Shown in pieces: positions 48,561 to 61,700 of a stretch of DNA of 64,000 bases. The notes below the pieces were generated by a model that was not told the origin of the DNA, ran no database searches, and was given only the letters and a program-made list of their open reading frames with translations. Each line of letters begins with the position of its first letter. The first letter of the stretch is position 1. Origin of the DNA: Aquilaria yunnanensis (Eukaryota > Streptophyta > Magnoliopsida > Malvales > Thymelaeaceae); the NCBI GenBank assembly GCA_039654915.1, contig CM077599.1, positions 80,258,001 to 80,322,000 on the forward strand, written 5' to 3'. A program made the position numbers and the translations under genes.

Positions 48561-49330
48561 GTGTAAGTCCAACCCCTGGGCTTTGTTTCTATGTTATCTA
48601 GGGTATTCTAAATATAATTTAATTCCATATTCTTGCCAAGATTTATTAGATTGAAGGGAAACTCCATCCGGACATCAAAAGCAATCCTACGCATGTAGAT
48701 GATTTTGAATTTGTTTGTGTTAGTCTAAATCCGTCTGTATTACTTTTTCATGTTTATTTCCAGCACCTAAATATCTTATATTTTTGCTTAATATTTCTGG
48801 TAGATCATCCTTATTCAAAATTTTGGGTTTGTGTACTCGTTCTTGGTGTGATCGAAACCCTATTTGCTCCAGAGCCCCAGTAAGCTATTGTAGTCTCTTT
48901 GAAGTTCTTTTGGCTGTCAATTTTGAACCTTATAGCCTCTATTAAGTCTTTTCTATTTGTTGTCCATGTTGTTACAAAGGCCTAGGAAATCTTTACTGAA
49001 TAGTTTAGAGCTTTTTTGGATTTCCAAAGTGCCAGAGATCCCGAAAATAAATTGGTAATCGAAATCAAATTTTTTCATTCTAAGTTCTATTTTTATAGCC
49101 ATAAAATGAGTATATAACTCATTGTGTTGGCTGTTGTAATTTTAGGATCGTCATCAAGAAAGGCTCCCGATATAGTTCTGAGTAGGCACAAGGCCACTAG
49201 AGATACCTTGCGACCCTTTTTGCCCACTAAATAAAATTTTAGCCTAGACATCAAGAATGTGAACCTTCCAAGTATCATTTAAGAATTTTTCAAATTTTAG
49301 CATATTTTTTAATAATTTATCTTTTTGTAG

Positions 49331-50082
49331 GATTTGTTCTTGGAAATTGTCCATTTTTACAGGGCTAATTCACACTAGGTAAAGGGGGAAGAATGAGTTA
49401 GTTCTTGTGGACCATCTTAAGCAAAAAATAAGCATTAATTTGAATAGTAAATTCTTAGTAAACAATTAGACTAAATAAAATCTTTTAAATCGTGGGCAAT
49501 ATGGGTTGATTAATTAAATTAAATTTTTTAGAATTTTATTTTATTTTAATTTTTTTATTGAGATGTAATTTTAATTGATTAGTTGAATGGTTGTAATGAT
49601 ATGATATATGATGTAGAAGTATACTAGGGCTATTTGAATAAGCCATGTCAGTACTATGTTTAGGGCTGGAAAGACAAATATTACTAGTACTATATTTAGG
49701 GCTGACAGACTTGCTAGCATTATGATTAAGGTCGAAAGCAACCGTTGGTGGCATGATAGGCCATAATAAGTACTATAAGTTGGCAGATAAAGGATTAGAC
49801 ACGTAAATGTTAAATGACTAACTTGGAAAGAATTCACAAGAGAGGAGATGAACATTTTCCATAAATATACTTAAAAAATATTATTGATTGTCATGTCATC
49901 ATGCAAAACTAAACTAAGATAAAAAGATAAAAAAATAGGATGCACTAGAATCATGACACTCTACTAAGAATAGTTAAAATAAAATAAGTTACGGTTATGC
50001 ATCAATTGATTGTTGCATATGAATGATATTTGTCATACATGGAACTACTTTAAGTAAAAGATTTTAGGAGTAAGATAAAACA
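49331..50082. other. AT-rich repeat-like DNA
   Basis: Internal echoes (ACTATATTTAGGGCTG and ACTATGTTTAGGGCTG at 49650-49720) suggest repetitive sequence, perhaps the start of the LTR-like block that follows. No gene. Confidence 0.35.
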
Positions 50083-52038
50083 TGAGGCATGCAAGGTTAG
50101 TAGTGGACCATATTTGCTTGACCTGATGAGCCGTAAATTTGAAAAAGAGATTTGGAACAGATGATTTGAACCCAAGAGTCATGTTAGGGTGGTGGTTGAC
50201 TATCTCTACTTGTGACCCGATATTGATATAGAGTTTGGACATATGATTTGTGCACTGTTGGACCATAGCTGGCAGGGGACCATGCTTATGGCTGGTATCA
50301 AAAGGTTCTACCTCGGCATAGGTATCCCGAAATGCTATGATTTGGTAGCATCCCTAATGATATTGCCTAAAAGTTATCCCGATAATGGGTGATGTACACA
50401 CTCATCACCCTAGGTTTGTCTGATAGCATTCAAGTATTATATTAAACACGAGACATACAAGGTTGGCGGTGGACTGTATTTACATGACCTGACAAGCCAT
50501 AAATTTCGAAGAGAAGTTCGAAACATATGATTTGAATCCGAGAGGCATGTTAAGGTAGCAACGAACCATCTCTAATCATGACCCGATATTGATATAAAGT
50601 TCGGGGATATGATTTGTGCACTGTCGGACCATAGTTAGCAGGGTTTCATGCTTATGACAAATATCATAAGAGGCTTTACCTCGGCATAGGTATCTCAAGA
50701 GGCTACGACTTGGTGGCATCCTTAGTAGCACTGCATAAGAGTTATTCTAAAAATAGGTCATGTATACACTCACAACCCTAGGTTCATTCGATGACATTTA
50801 AGTATTGGATTAAACAAATTGATTAAAGCGATATGATTTAATCAATAAAAGGAATTACGCATATACATATTAGTTCAAGCATCCTAGTAGGACTTTAGTG
50901 CTGTTGTTATGGTGTTGCATGAAATTGTTCTTTGATTAAATTATTGTAACTTAAAAATTTATTATTCAATTGTTGTTTGTTGAGGGCATATTTGGACTCA
51001 CGTGATGGGCTTGATATTTCCCCCTTACTGAGCAAGTGATGCTCATCCTCTTTTTAGATTCTTTTTTGTAGGTGAGTACTATGAGAAGATGGAGTATGCT
51101 GAACCATGTGATGAGGTTTAAGATGTGGGGCAGACTGAGTGCTGACATGCTATAGTTCCTAGAAAACTGGTTGGGACTGGATTTTAGTCCATGTGTTTTT
51201 TTATAAATAATATGGATCGTTAAATTTGGATCTTTATTTGTATTTTGGTTTCCTGGGATTATTGTTTAATTATTCTGATTGCCTTGACACTTTTATTAAT
51301 TGGAAAAAGAAATAATTTTTTTTAAAAGGGGTTTTTTACCTCATATTTATTAAATTATTTTAATTAATTGCTTAGTAACTCTTAGGAATCAAGATATTTT
51401 CCAAAATTAAGATTTATAAAATTGGGGTTGTTAGAAAGGTGATATAATTTAATGAATAAAAGGAATTATGCATATGCATATTAGTTCAAGCATGCTAGTA
51501 GGACTTTGGTGTTGTTCTTATGATATTGCATGAAATTGTTCCTTGATTAAATTACTGTAACTTAACATTTATTATTCAATTGTTGTTTTTTGAAGGAATA
51601 TTAGAACCCATGTGATGGGCCTGATACTTTTTTCTTATTGAGCAAGTGATACTCATCCTCCTAAATTCTTTTTCTTAGGAGGGTACCATGAGGAAATGAA
51701 GTATGTTGAACCATGTGATAAGGTTTAGGATGCGGAGTAGACTGAGTAAGGGCACGTTGTAACCCCTCAAAAAACTGGCTAAGACTAGATTTTAGTTCAT
51801 GTTGTTTTTTTTAAATAACATGACTTGTTGAATTTGGATTATTATTCATATTTTGATTTCTTGGGATTATTTTTAATTATTTTGATTTGCCTTAACACTT
51901 TTATTAATTGGAAAGAGAAATAAATTAAATTTTTTTTTTACCTCATATTGCTTAAATTATTTTTATTTAATTACTTATTACCTAAAGGAAATTAAAATAT
52001 TTTTTAAAATTAAAATTTATAAAATTGGGGGTGTTACA
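50083..52038 (+). repeat. LTR-like block with two tandemly duplicated segments (A-A'-B-B')
   Basis: Segment A (50083-50449) and A' (50450-50825) both carry CATGCAAGGTT-like sequence, TTTGA..CCGAGAG, GACCCGATATTGATATA and CCTCGGCATAGGTATC. Segment B (50826-51433) and B' (51434-52038) both carry ATATTAGTTCAAGCAT, GCATGAAATTGTTC, GAGCAAGTGAT.CTCATCCTC and end TATAAAATTGGGG.TGTTA. The final GGGGGTGTTACA mirrors the TGTAACACCCC start of many plant gypsy LTRs. No primer site follows, so a solo or decayed LTR is likely. Confidence 0.6.
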
Positions 52039-54429
52039 CTAACTTTACCTAGGAACTAGCTTAATTTCATCTTCCCCCTCTGCCTATTTATAGAGCCTTA
52101 GGGAGAGGGTAGGTGAAATAGTAAGGTAGGCGAAATACAAATCAACAAAGGTGGCTTAAACTTCTTTTAATTTTTCAACCATCGTACACATCAATTTAAC
52201 TCTTCCTCAAAGCATAATATTTGTAGATTTATTCTTTAGCTTAGAAATGATAGCTTGATTATTCAAAACTGATATCTGTAGCTAAAGTTATGACTTTTCT
52301 ATCGAAACTGCTCTTCAGCTCACTACAGAACAAATGATCTCAGTTATAATTAGATTTCAGCAATGAAAATAATCAAACTGGTTCTCAGTATATAAAGTAG
52401 AGTTTAAGATCTTTGTATGGGCTTTTATATGGATCTAAAATCACCCAATTCTAACATTCACAACTCTAGATATGATTTTTCTCGTGAAGGATCACTAAGC
52501 ACGCAAATGTTGGAAATGATTTTTTTTGTGATCCAAATTTGGTCTTCTCTATCATTCAATTGGGTTGGACCCTGAATTAAACATTGTAGATGATTGAGGC
52601 CCCGATCATTGGTCCAAGAGTTGTGAGATGTCATAATTTTATACAGCTACATAAGAGTAGTTATTTATCATATTTTGTAAATGAATATTTCCAACTTTAT
52701 AAGAATGAATAGTACCTCGTGTATGAATAGTAAATATGCATATGAACAGTAGTTGATGTATGAACAATGAAACATGGTGAATAATAACCTCGCGGATGAA
52801 CAATAAATATGCATTTAAACAGTAAATATGCATGAATAGTAATCCAGTGGAATAACTACTTAGATTAAAGAAATTAATCATACTCAAAGTATATAATGAT
52901 GATTTAAACTCTTAATAATTATACACTGATGAGTATTCAATACAAGTGATTCATGCAGTGAGAATTACACCACCCAGAAAAAAAACTTGATGGTGATTGA
53001 CTCCCAAGAACAGTAACCGATATAGGTACTTAAACTTAGGTATACTCTAACCATCAAAATTTTGTTTTTGTTACAATTTGCTTTCAAGATCTAAAAATAT
53101 GGAAAACTATGTGTTCAAGTGAATGAGGTAAGGGAAAAAATTCTGGTGATTTTTTTCATTATGCTTTCCTTTCTTAAACTGACATTGTTACCTTTTTGCA
53201 TATTTTTACACAGTTACATTGTAAATAAAATTATTATTGTTTAGTTCATTATACTATAGCTATTCTAATATTGTTTTCTTGTCTTTTTTTTTGTAAAAAT
53301 TTTTTCCCACAGTAAGATAGAAGATGATATTAGTTATAGTATACTCCTTTCTCACAAACCAAAAAAAAAAAAAAAAGTTAAACATGGGGGAAGTTGGGAT
53401 CTTCATAGCTTGAACATTGACATGCTTTCCAAGTGAGTTAAGTCTGAATGAAAATGAATTAAAAGCAATATTATCTATGGTAAGACAAAACCATCTCTGG
53501 TTGGTAGGAAAGTAGTTGATAAAAGGTGGTAGTGTGTTCTAATTCAGACATAGGCTTTAGAAGCTTTTTCTTATACTGGTTGTTTACCACATTCTGTAGC
53601 TGTCTAAACCTTTCTTACAAAAGAACAATTGAGGAGCTCACCACAATGGTATCTCCATGTTGCCTTCTATCAATCATGTGAGATTTAAAGGGTGGCTTCA
53701 TTAAGGCTGAGAAACAAAAAAAGAGAAAATAGAAGGCAAAAACAAATTTCAATTTTTGGTGGTTAGGACAATAGATTTTGTAGAGGTAGGGAGGTTTTAG
53801 TTTCACCTTTGTTTTATATGCAATAGGAATTAACAGTGTAAGTATTGGTATTTGGATAGTGAAGTTAAAAAAAAAAAAGAGCTTTGCATTGAGTAGGTTT
53901 CATTTTAGATAACCATTGGATTTTGTTTTGAAGACCTTGTAAAATCTACATTTAGTGAAATAAATTTGATTTGTACATCTTTTTGTGATCCAAATTAACT
54001 ACAGATATTTAGAAAAATAATTTTTGAAATGTACCAAAACCAGAATGTGAATATTGAAACTTATTAGAATATTAGGATATTTGCTGGCCTTTTTGAAAAA
54101 TGCAAGCAAAGGTTGAAATAAACTAGCATTTTCTAAGAAAAAGTCACTGATTTTGTGCCTTTTCCTATTTATTTTCCTAATACATTTGGCTAAAATAATG
54201 CTTTCACTTGCATTTTGGGGAAAAAGCTATTTAAGATATATGCTTTAGCTACATTTCTATAATGCTAGCAAAGGCTGAGATTTTTACCAATGTTTTCCTA
54301 GTCTACATTTTTAGCTACATTTTTTAAATAGTTGGCAAATTTGTTGGTGGCATTTGAAAACACTAAGAATGCTCCAAAAAAATGTGGCTGATACTCCTTT
54401 GTAGTGGGTGTGAAGTAGTATACTGAATA
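52039..54429. other. AT-rich intergenic DNA
   Basis: No supported gene; the minisatellite is listed separately. 54060-54410 has repeated words (TTTAGCTACATTT, GCAAAGGCTGA, GCAAATTT) and ends TTTGTAGTGG, which may be a worn CACTA terminus, but no partner end was found. Confidence 0.4.
52695..52850. repeat. Degenerate minisatellite, unit near 18-20 bp
   Basis: Variants of ATGAACAGTAAATATGC recur about seven times (ATGAATAGTA, ATGAACAGTAG, ATGAACAATGA, ATGAACAATAAATATGC, TTAAACAGTAAATATGC, ATGAATAGTAA). Unit length drifts, so the array is old. Confidence 0.75.
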
Positions 54430-56583
54430 TTGGAAGGGATTTGGAGAAGATTTGAGAAAGTCATTTCAATATAAGATTGGGAATGAAAGGAAAAATATCA
54501 TTCTGGAAAGACTTGTGGGTGGGCAATTGCAAGTTGGAGTGTAGGTTCCCAAAGCTATATACTTTAGCATATAATAAGCATTCCAAAATTATTGAAAGAG
54601 TTGAGTGGGCTAGTGGAGAATAGTGCTAGGTTTGGGATTGGATGAGGTACCAAGAGGAAGGGAAATACGTAATTTGATACTCTAATGGAGTTACTTAGAG
54701 AAATGTAGGTTAAAAAGCATTTCAAGGACCATATGTGGTGCTTACTCTCATTAAATGGAGTTTTTTCAGTCAGTTCACTATGCGACAAAATTGTTAAGAT
54801 GCAGTTACAAGTCAACCAAGAGGTCGAGAGCTTTGAATAAAATAAAAAGATTCCCTCAAAAATAAATATTTTTCATCTGGAAGGCTTTATAAGATAGACT
54901 CCTGACAAGGTTGAATTTGTTGATATGAGGATTACAACACATATAGGAAACTTGTCTTTTTGACAACAACAACATTGAGTATGTAGACCATGTTCTTTAC
55001 TCCTGTAGGTTCCCATTCCAGGTCTAGTTTCAAGTATACAGATGGTCGAAAATTTCAGGGCCGAGTAGCCCCAATTGAAAAAAGCTATAAAAGGAAAATC
55101 AATCTTTACTAAAAGGAAGAAAATCAATCTTTACTAAAAGGAAAATCAATCTTTAAGAAGAAGTAAAAAACAAGTACTATTTTGGGTTGCTACAAAAAGA
55201 ATTGTTATTTGGTTGCCTTGTTTGAGGTGACATAATGCTGTTTTTTATGCTAAAACCATTAGTGACTTGGTGAATGAAATCCAAAAGATGTCATTCCTTT
55301 GGCTTTCCAGGTGTAGCAATTTGAATAAAGGTTATTATAATCGCGATCTTGATCATAAAATTGCATGATCCTACGATCTTGACATAGAAAATCTTGTCAA
55401 AATATTATAGAATCAAAGACATGGTATGATCGTAGTAGGATCATGACTAGGATCGTGAGATTGCAGGATTGAAGGATCTTACCGGCCTTACTTAAGTATT
55501 GATTTTTGTTTAGGGTAAATTATATAGATGATCCTTAATTTTTAATTATCATTATGTTTTCATCCATAGTCTATTAACTATTATATTTTGATCCTAAACC
55601 TATTAAAAATGTTCTATTTTGGTTTTAAATCTATTAAAAATATTTCATTTTAATCCCTAATTGAATGAAATTTGTTAACCTAAGGTAACAGTTTGATAGC
55701 AACTTTTTAGAGCATACTTTAAATTATTTGGTAACTGTCTTATAATAAATTTAATATGTATAATAATCTTTTTTTACAGTTAATGAGCATTCAAATTACC
55801 AATTTTTATTCTCTGTAAGTTGAACTTATTTCATTCACGTGGAAAAAATTATTAATTTAAACTATCCATTGATTGTAAAAAATTATTATACATTCTAAAT
55901 TTAATGAAAATCAATTACCAAATATTTAAATTAGAATTTTTCAAGCTTATGTTAGACAATTATTTTGAGATAATGAATTTCATCTTTTGGAAGATCAAAG
56001 CAAAACAATTTTAATAAATTTAAGACCAAAATAAAATATTTAATAGGTTAAGGAAAAATTATGGACATTGTACTTTCTTTTATTTGTTAATGATGTGTTT
56101 GTTTATGAATTTCTTTCAGATTTGTGTTGATTATTGTGTTGGTTCTGTTGATGTATACAATGTCCTTAAACTTTAATTGTATTGTATTAATAATTGTGTC
56201 ATATCATTGCTATGATACTTAAACATTACTTAACTTTCTAATATAATTGATTTTTTCCATAAATTGTATTATTTAGAAAATAAATTTTAAGCTTTTAGTA
56301 GAATCTTATGATCTACGATCCAATTTTATAATCTTAATCTTACATGGTAAAAAACAATTCTAGGTAGGATTCCGATCTTGACAACCTTGATTTTAATTGC
56401 TCATGGTATGTGTGGTGCAAAGACCTTATTACTTCTATTCAAAATTACATATGTAATTAGTTGGTACCTGTAACTCTTGGAGAAATATTTGTACTAGCAA
56501 ACCGAAAGTCCAGCTCCTTTGTGGGTTGCTTATTAGGTTTTAACTTATGTTTTTTTAATAAATTTCTTGCAGTTAAAAAAAAA
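54430..56583 (+). pseudogene. L1-type LINE 3' end (zf-RVT region and tail), split by a hAT
   Basis: Plus-strand frames read FWKDLWVGNCKLECRFPKLY (54495 on), then KYFSSGRLYK and LLTRLNLL, a Cys/His-poor echo of the zf-RVT segment (CLF.....H.F..C), then ATKRIVIWLPC and ISDLVNEIQKMSFLWLSRCS (near 55250-55320). After the hAT at 55327-56389 the frame resumes as FNCSWYVWCKD and ends in a tail with an A-run at 56577-56583. This is the C-terminal order of plant L1 ORF2. Stops are numerous. The reverse transcriptase domain is absent: a 5'-truncated copy. Confidence 0.75.
55327..56389. mobile_element. Non-autonomous hAT inserted in the LINE tail
   Basis: Starts AAAGGTTATTATAATCGCG and ends TTCCGATCTTGACAACCTTG, with GATC/CGATCTT subterminal words. 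Flanking octamers ATTTGAAT (55319-55326) and ATTTTAAT (56390-56397) match at 7 of 8. Removing it rejoins the LINE reading SNL/FNCSW in sense. It is related in ends and length to 15269-16351 but carries no gene fragment. Confidence 0.75.
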
Positions 56584-58182
56584 AGCCCTGATTATCTATT
56601 ACTGTGTAATTTAATAGGTCTTACTATACCGTAGTCAACATTGAAAAGAACATCTAATTGAAAAAATATGAAATTTTAATTGATATACAAAATAAATAAA
56701 TAATTATTATGCATCAAAATAATCATTTTAAAAAATTACTCAGATGAACCAATAATGGTCCTTAGTCGTTCGGGAAGCACCTGCAACTTGGGGCAATCAC
56801 TAACGAGGAAACGGGCATGGCTAGGATTGAGGACGATTGATCTTGGATCAACCGTTATCTCCTCCAGCTCCGGTAGCGAACTGAGAATCAGAGATTCAAG
56901 CTGAGGAAAAGCACCAGCGGAGAACTCCATTTTCTTTCCGACAAAAGCTCCGCCTTCCAGAGCCAAGATCCTGAGTTAAGGTAACTTGCTGTCGAGCAGT
57001 GGCATCGGGTCGTGATCGAGTCCCCAATACGAGGAGGAGGTACCATCGCCGGAACCAAACTCGTGGCCGGAGGTGGTGTGGAGAAAGCAGGCGAAATGTT
57101 TGGAGAGATTATCATCTTCAGTATCTTTCAAGGCCCCGAGCATCCGGAGCTCCCGGAGATTGGCAAGGCCACAGATCTCCTCCACGGCACAGTTGTTGGT
57201 CGGGAAGTTCACCAGTGTCTGCAGTTTCACAAGGGTTCCCAATCTCAACGTGGTTTTGTGGGTGCACCTCTTGGGAAGATAGAGATGCCTCAGCTCGTAC
57301 ATCTGCCATAGCACGTCGGGGACTTTGATCGGCAAGGCCTCGCAGTCAATCCTCAGATCCAAGGTCCGCAGACACCTGAGTCTTCCTAGTGAGCAGGGCA
57401 ACCGGAGCAGCCTAGCGTTGGCTAGAGAGAGATATCTCAAGTGGATCAACTTGTGGATGTCAGTCAAAGTTCTGCACCCTATAAGCTCGAGTTTCGCCAA
57501 GTCCAGCACCCTGATTTTTTTGAAATTGCAGAAGAATGGTGCCATGGATTGTCCCGTGATGAGCAGCAGGACGGAAAGAAGGAAGACATGAAGCGCGAAA
57601 TCTTTGGAGCTAGAACTTCTGCGACGATCCTGGAGGTGGTGCGCAATTTTGTGGGACAGAGAACTGGTCGCTTCCGCATCATGGGCCCGAACATTGTCAG
57701 AGAAGTACATGAAGGATCGAAGGCGGGGTTTCTTAACGCTCAGAATCCTGAAGCTCCCGCACATTATAAGCCTGCGAAGAACGCTGATGGGCGTCACGCC
57801 GGGAGAGTTGTCTTCATCCGGGCGGTCGAAGAAGTAGAGGAAATCCTCCTGCCTTGCTTTGGTCATGCAGAAATCTCGCATGATATCATGCATCCGGCAT
57901 GTTTTGATCCTGGAGCTGTCTGGGCTTCGCTTCACCTCCAGGATCATGCCCCGCTGCAGAAACTCTGTAAAGTACTGCTCCGCTACGTCTTCCATCGTCT
58001 CCTGCCCTACGACGTGCGACAGGAAGCCCTCTGCAATCCACATGTTGATCAGTTTCCCTACGTCCATCTCATATTATTTAGGAAAATAGGCAAGGTAGAG
58101 GAAACAGGGTTTCAATTGGTAGGGCAAGTTGTCGTAGCTTAAGGTCAGAATATCTTCAACTTTTGTATCGAGGCCTCTTATG

Positions 58183-58450
58183 TGTTGTTGAGAATAGCAC
58201 AAACAAGGAGATGAAATGCTTTTTTCTGTGTTATTGCTTTTTGAATAACCAACACACTTAACATCAAATAGAGCAGACTGTAGTTATAACGTTAACAAGC
58301 AACTAACTCAGCTAACTTAATGCAACAGGACTCTGACTTTGCTAACAAACTAACTAACATAGATATCAACTAACTAACAGAGATATCCTTTTATTTGACT
58401 TGCTCTTCACGCATTCTCAGGAACTTAGGCTTTGACTCACCTCTTCAACA
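58183..58450 (-). repeat. Copia 3' LTR (left on the plus strand)
   Basis: 268 bp, TG...CA ends, and it appears identical to 62355-62622. The last 10 codons of the polyprotein frame run into it (to 58417). A repeated CTAACTAAC word lies at 58342-58377. Confidence 0.97.
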
Positions 58451-58707
58451 CTCCCCCTTGATTCAAAGCTGGTGATACAAAGTTTTCTTCGCATCTCTTC
58501 AAACTTTGATTGGACCAAGGCTTTATTGAACATATCAGCCATTTGGACTTCTGTTCTGCAAAACTCGAGTTTCACTTCTCCTTGAGCGACTAAATCCCTT
58601 ATGAAATGATGCTTGATCTCTATGTGTTTGGTTCTTCCATGCATTACTGGATTTTTGGTCATGGCTATAGCTGATGCACTGTCACATAACAAGCTTGTGG
58701 CTTCAGT
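58417..58707 (-). pseudogene. Separated C-terminal end of the copia polyprotein
   Basis: In frame with the main polyprotein and separated from it only by the TAG at 58708-58710. It contains LLCDSASAIAMTKNP, RTKHIEIKHHFIRD and ADMFNKAL, the end of copia RNase H, and closes inside the 3' LTR. If translation stops at the TAG, the last roughly 96 residues are lost, including the distal RNase H helix with its conserved histidines. Confidence 0.9.
58451..58460 (-). other. Copia polypurine tract
   Basis: On the minus strand CAAGGGGGAG abuts the 3' LTR directly, the expected site for plus-strand DNA priming. Confidence 0.9.
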
Positions 58708-61700
58708 CTACTTATGCCCAAGATCACCCAGTAAACGTGTGAACCACACAGCTTGACAGGTAGCTGTACATGCAGCTACATATTCTGCTTCTGCTGATGA
58801 CAAAGCTACTGTACTTTGTTTCTTAGATGTCCAGGATATAGGTCCTGAACCGAGACTGAAGCAGTTTCCTGTGGTACTTCTTCTGTCATCTTGATCACCA
58901 GCCCAATCACTGTCAGTGTAACCTTGTAACTGAACTTTGGTTGCTTTAACATACCAGATGCCGAAATCTCTAGTGGCTGCAATATACTTTAAGATCCTTT
59001 TGGCTGCTCCAAGATGATGATTTGTAGGAGCATGCATAAACCTTGATATTAATCCAACTGAGAATGCAATGTCTGGCCTTGTGTGAGTGAGATAGATCAA
59101 GCGTCCAACCAGGCTTCTGTATCTCCTTGCATCTGCTACCCCAGATCCATCCTCCTCTTTCAGTTTCTCATTGGTATTCATAGGAGTTGAAACTGTGTTG
59201 CATTGAGACATATGAAACTGTTCTAGCAGATCAGTAACATATTTTTGTTGGGATAGAAAAATACCATCTTGTGTTTGTTGTACTTCAAGTCCTAAAAAAT
59301 AATGCATCTCCCCAAGGTCAGTCATCTCGAATTCCTCCATCATATTCTTTTTAAAGTCCATCAGAAGCTGCTGTGAGGAGCCAGTGTACAGTATGTCATC
59401 AACATACAGACTCACGATCACAATGTCTTTAGAACTGAGCTTTTTCAGATAAAGTGTTGGCTCATTTGGACTCCTTTGAAATCCTTTAAGATAAAAGAAA
59501 TCATCAATTCTGGTATACCAGGCTCGAGGAGCCTGTTTTAGTCCATACAGAGCCTTTTTGAGCCTATAGACTTTGTCCTCTTCTCCTTGAATCACAAAAC
59601 CAACTGGCTGATCAACATATACTTCCTCCATCAGTTCTCCATTGAGGAAGGCTGTCTTAATATCAATCTGATGTACTCTCCATTGATGTTGGGCTGCCAA
59701 TGCAAGTATTAATCTTACTGTCTCAAAGCGTGCAACTGGAGAAAAGGTTTCTTCATAGTCTACTCCATATTCTTGAGTAAACCCACGTGCCACCAGTCTT
59801 GCTTTATGTTTCTGGATTTCACCATTTGAATGAAACTTAGTTTTGAAGATCCATTTCAAGCTCACAGTCTTCTTTCCTTCTGGTAGACTTACTAGCTCCC
59901 ATGTTTCATTTTTCTTTATTGCTGCTACTTCCTCTTCCATAGCTTCTCTCCAAACTTTAATCTTCATGGCGTCTTCAGCATCTATTGGATCACCAGTAAA
60001 TAGAGCAAATGTTGAAGAGTAAACATCACTGATTGATCTGGTTTTTCTTTGAGCATCATTTGAGGTGCAACTACTGGAGGAAGAACGAACTGGACTGACT
60101 TGATCGTCTCCATCTGATTCTTCATCATGCTTTTCTTCTTGCTCCTCATTGTTGACTTGAATTGTTGATGGACTAGCTTCTTCCACTTTCTTCCAGCTGC
60201 TGCATTCATCAAACTCGATGTCCCGACTAATCAGAATTTTCTTATTCTCAGGATCAAACACCCTGTAAGCTTTGGACACTAGGCTGTAACCAACAAAGAT
60301 GCATTTCTTGGACTTTTTATCCAATTTGGTTCTACCAGAAGGAGTGAGTACATAACATACACAACCAAAGATGCGAAGATGGCTCACTGAAGGCTTAGAA
60401 TCATACCAGGATTCATATGGAGTTTGATTCAAAACTGCTCGTGTTGGTGACAGATTTATGAGGTACACAGCAGTGGCCACGGCTTCAGCCCAGTACTCAT
60501 CAGAGAGATCCTTGTTTTTTAGCATTGATCTTGCCATTTCTACAATGGTTCGATTTTTCCTTTCTGCAATTCCGTTCTGTTCAGGTGTATAGGGAGCTGT
60601 CAGCTCTCTTCTTATGCCTTCTTCATCACAGAACTCTTGAAACTCCTTTGAACAGAACTCTCCCCCTCGATCTGTTCTTAGAGTCTTTAATTTTACTGAG
60701 CCTTGTTTCTCAACCAAGGCTTTGAACTTCTTGAAACATTTGAAGGCTTCTGTTTTTACAGTAAGAAAGTATACCCAGCTTAGTCTTGAGTAATCATCAA
60801 CAAAGAGAAGAAAGTACCTGCTCCCAGCTAATGAAGTGGTCTTCATTGGTCCACACAGATCCGCATGGACTACTTCGAGTTTGGATGTAGCTCTCTTTGC
60901 CTGTCCAACAGGAAATGATCTTCTAGTTTGCTTTCCAAATGCACATCCTTCACAGATATGATCTGGCTCTTTCACAAATGGTAAGTCAGTTACCATTTCT
61001 TTATTGGTCAGTAACTGTAGTCCCTTAAAATGCAGATGGCCATAACGTTGATGCCACAACTCAGATTCCTCAATTTTACTAGTGATCATACACTTCTCAT
61101 AACTGGTAAAATCAATGGGAAACATTTTATTTTCAGTCATTTGAGCTGATAACACAGGCTCTCCTGAACTTGTTTTTACTGAACAAGTTCCTTTTTCGAA
61201 TGTGACACTTAATCCCCCTTGAACCAACTGACCAACACTAATTAGATTATGTGTCAGACCAGGAGCATACTGAACATTTCTAATTAGCTTTTCCTTACCA
61301 TTTACAGAAATAACAACCGTACCTTTTCCTTCAATTTGTACTTGATTATCATTGCCAAGCCTCACTTGAGTTTTGACTGAAGCATCCAAATCTTTAAACT
61401 TGTCTTTGTCTCCTGTTAGATGATTGGAACATGCACTGTCGAGAAACCATATGTCTTTGGAGGAGCTGTGAGTGTTTGCATGGGTCATGAACAAATAATC
61501 ATCTTGTTCTTCTGGTTCTTCTGTGAATTTTGCTTGTCCCTTCTTGGTCCAGCAATCATCTTCCTTATGACCAAATTTCTTGCAAAATGAGCACTGTATG
61601 CTGCTACCACGACCTCTTCCTCTGAATCCACCTCTGCCTCTATAGCTCTTCCTTTCTCGTTCTCCTTGAGTCTGGAAGGCTTGTTCCTCTTCTTTGGCTG

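Noticed and set aside
54060..54410. Second CACTA terminus (TTTGTAGTGG with repeated TTTAGCTACATTT words)
   Set aside because: The terminal match to TTGTAGTG is short and no partner end, duplication or transposase was found nearby.
57012..58142. Plus-strand ORFs of 99-233 codons over the resistance pseudogene
   Set aside because: They are antisense to the NB-LRR frame, which carries the MHD and LRR motifs.
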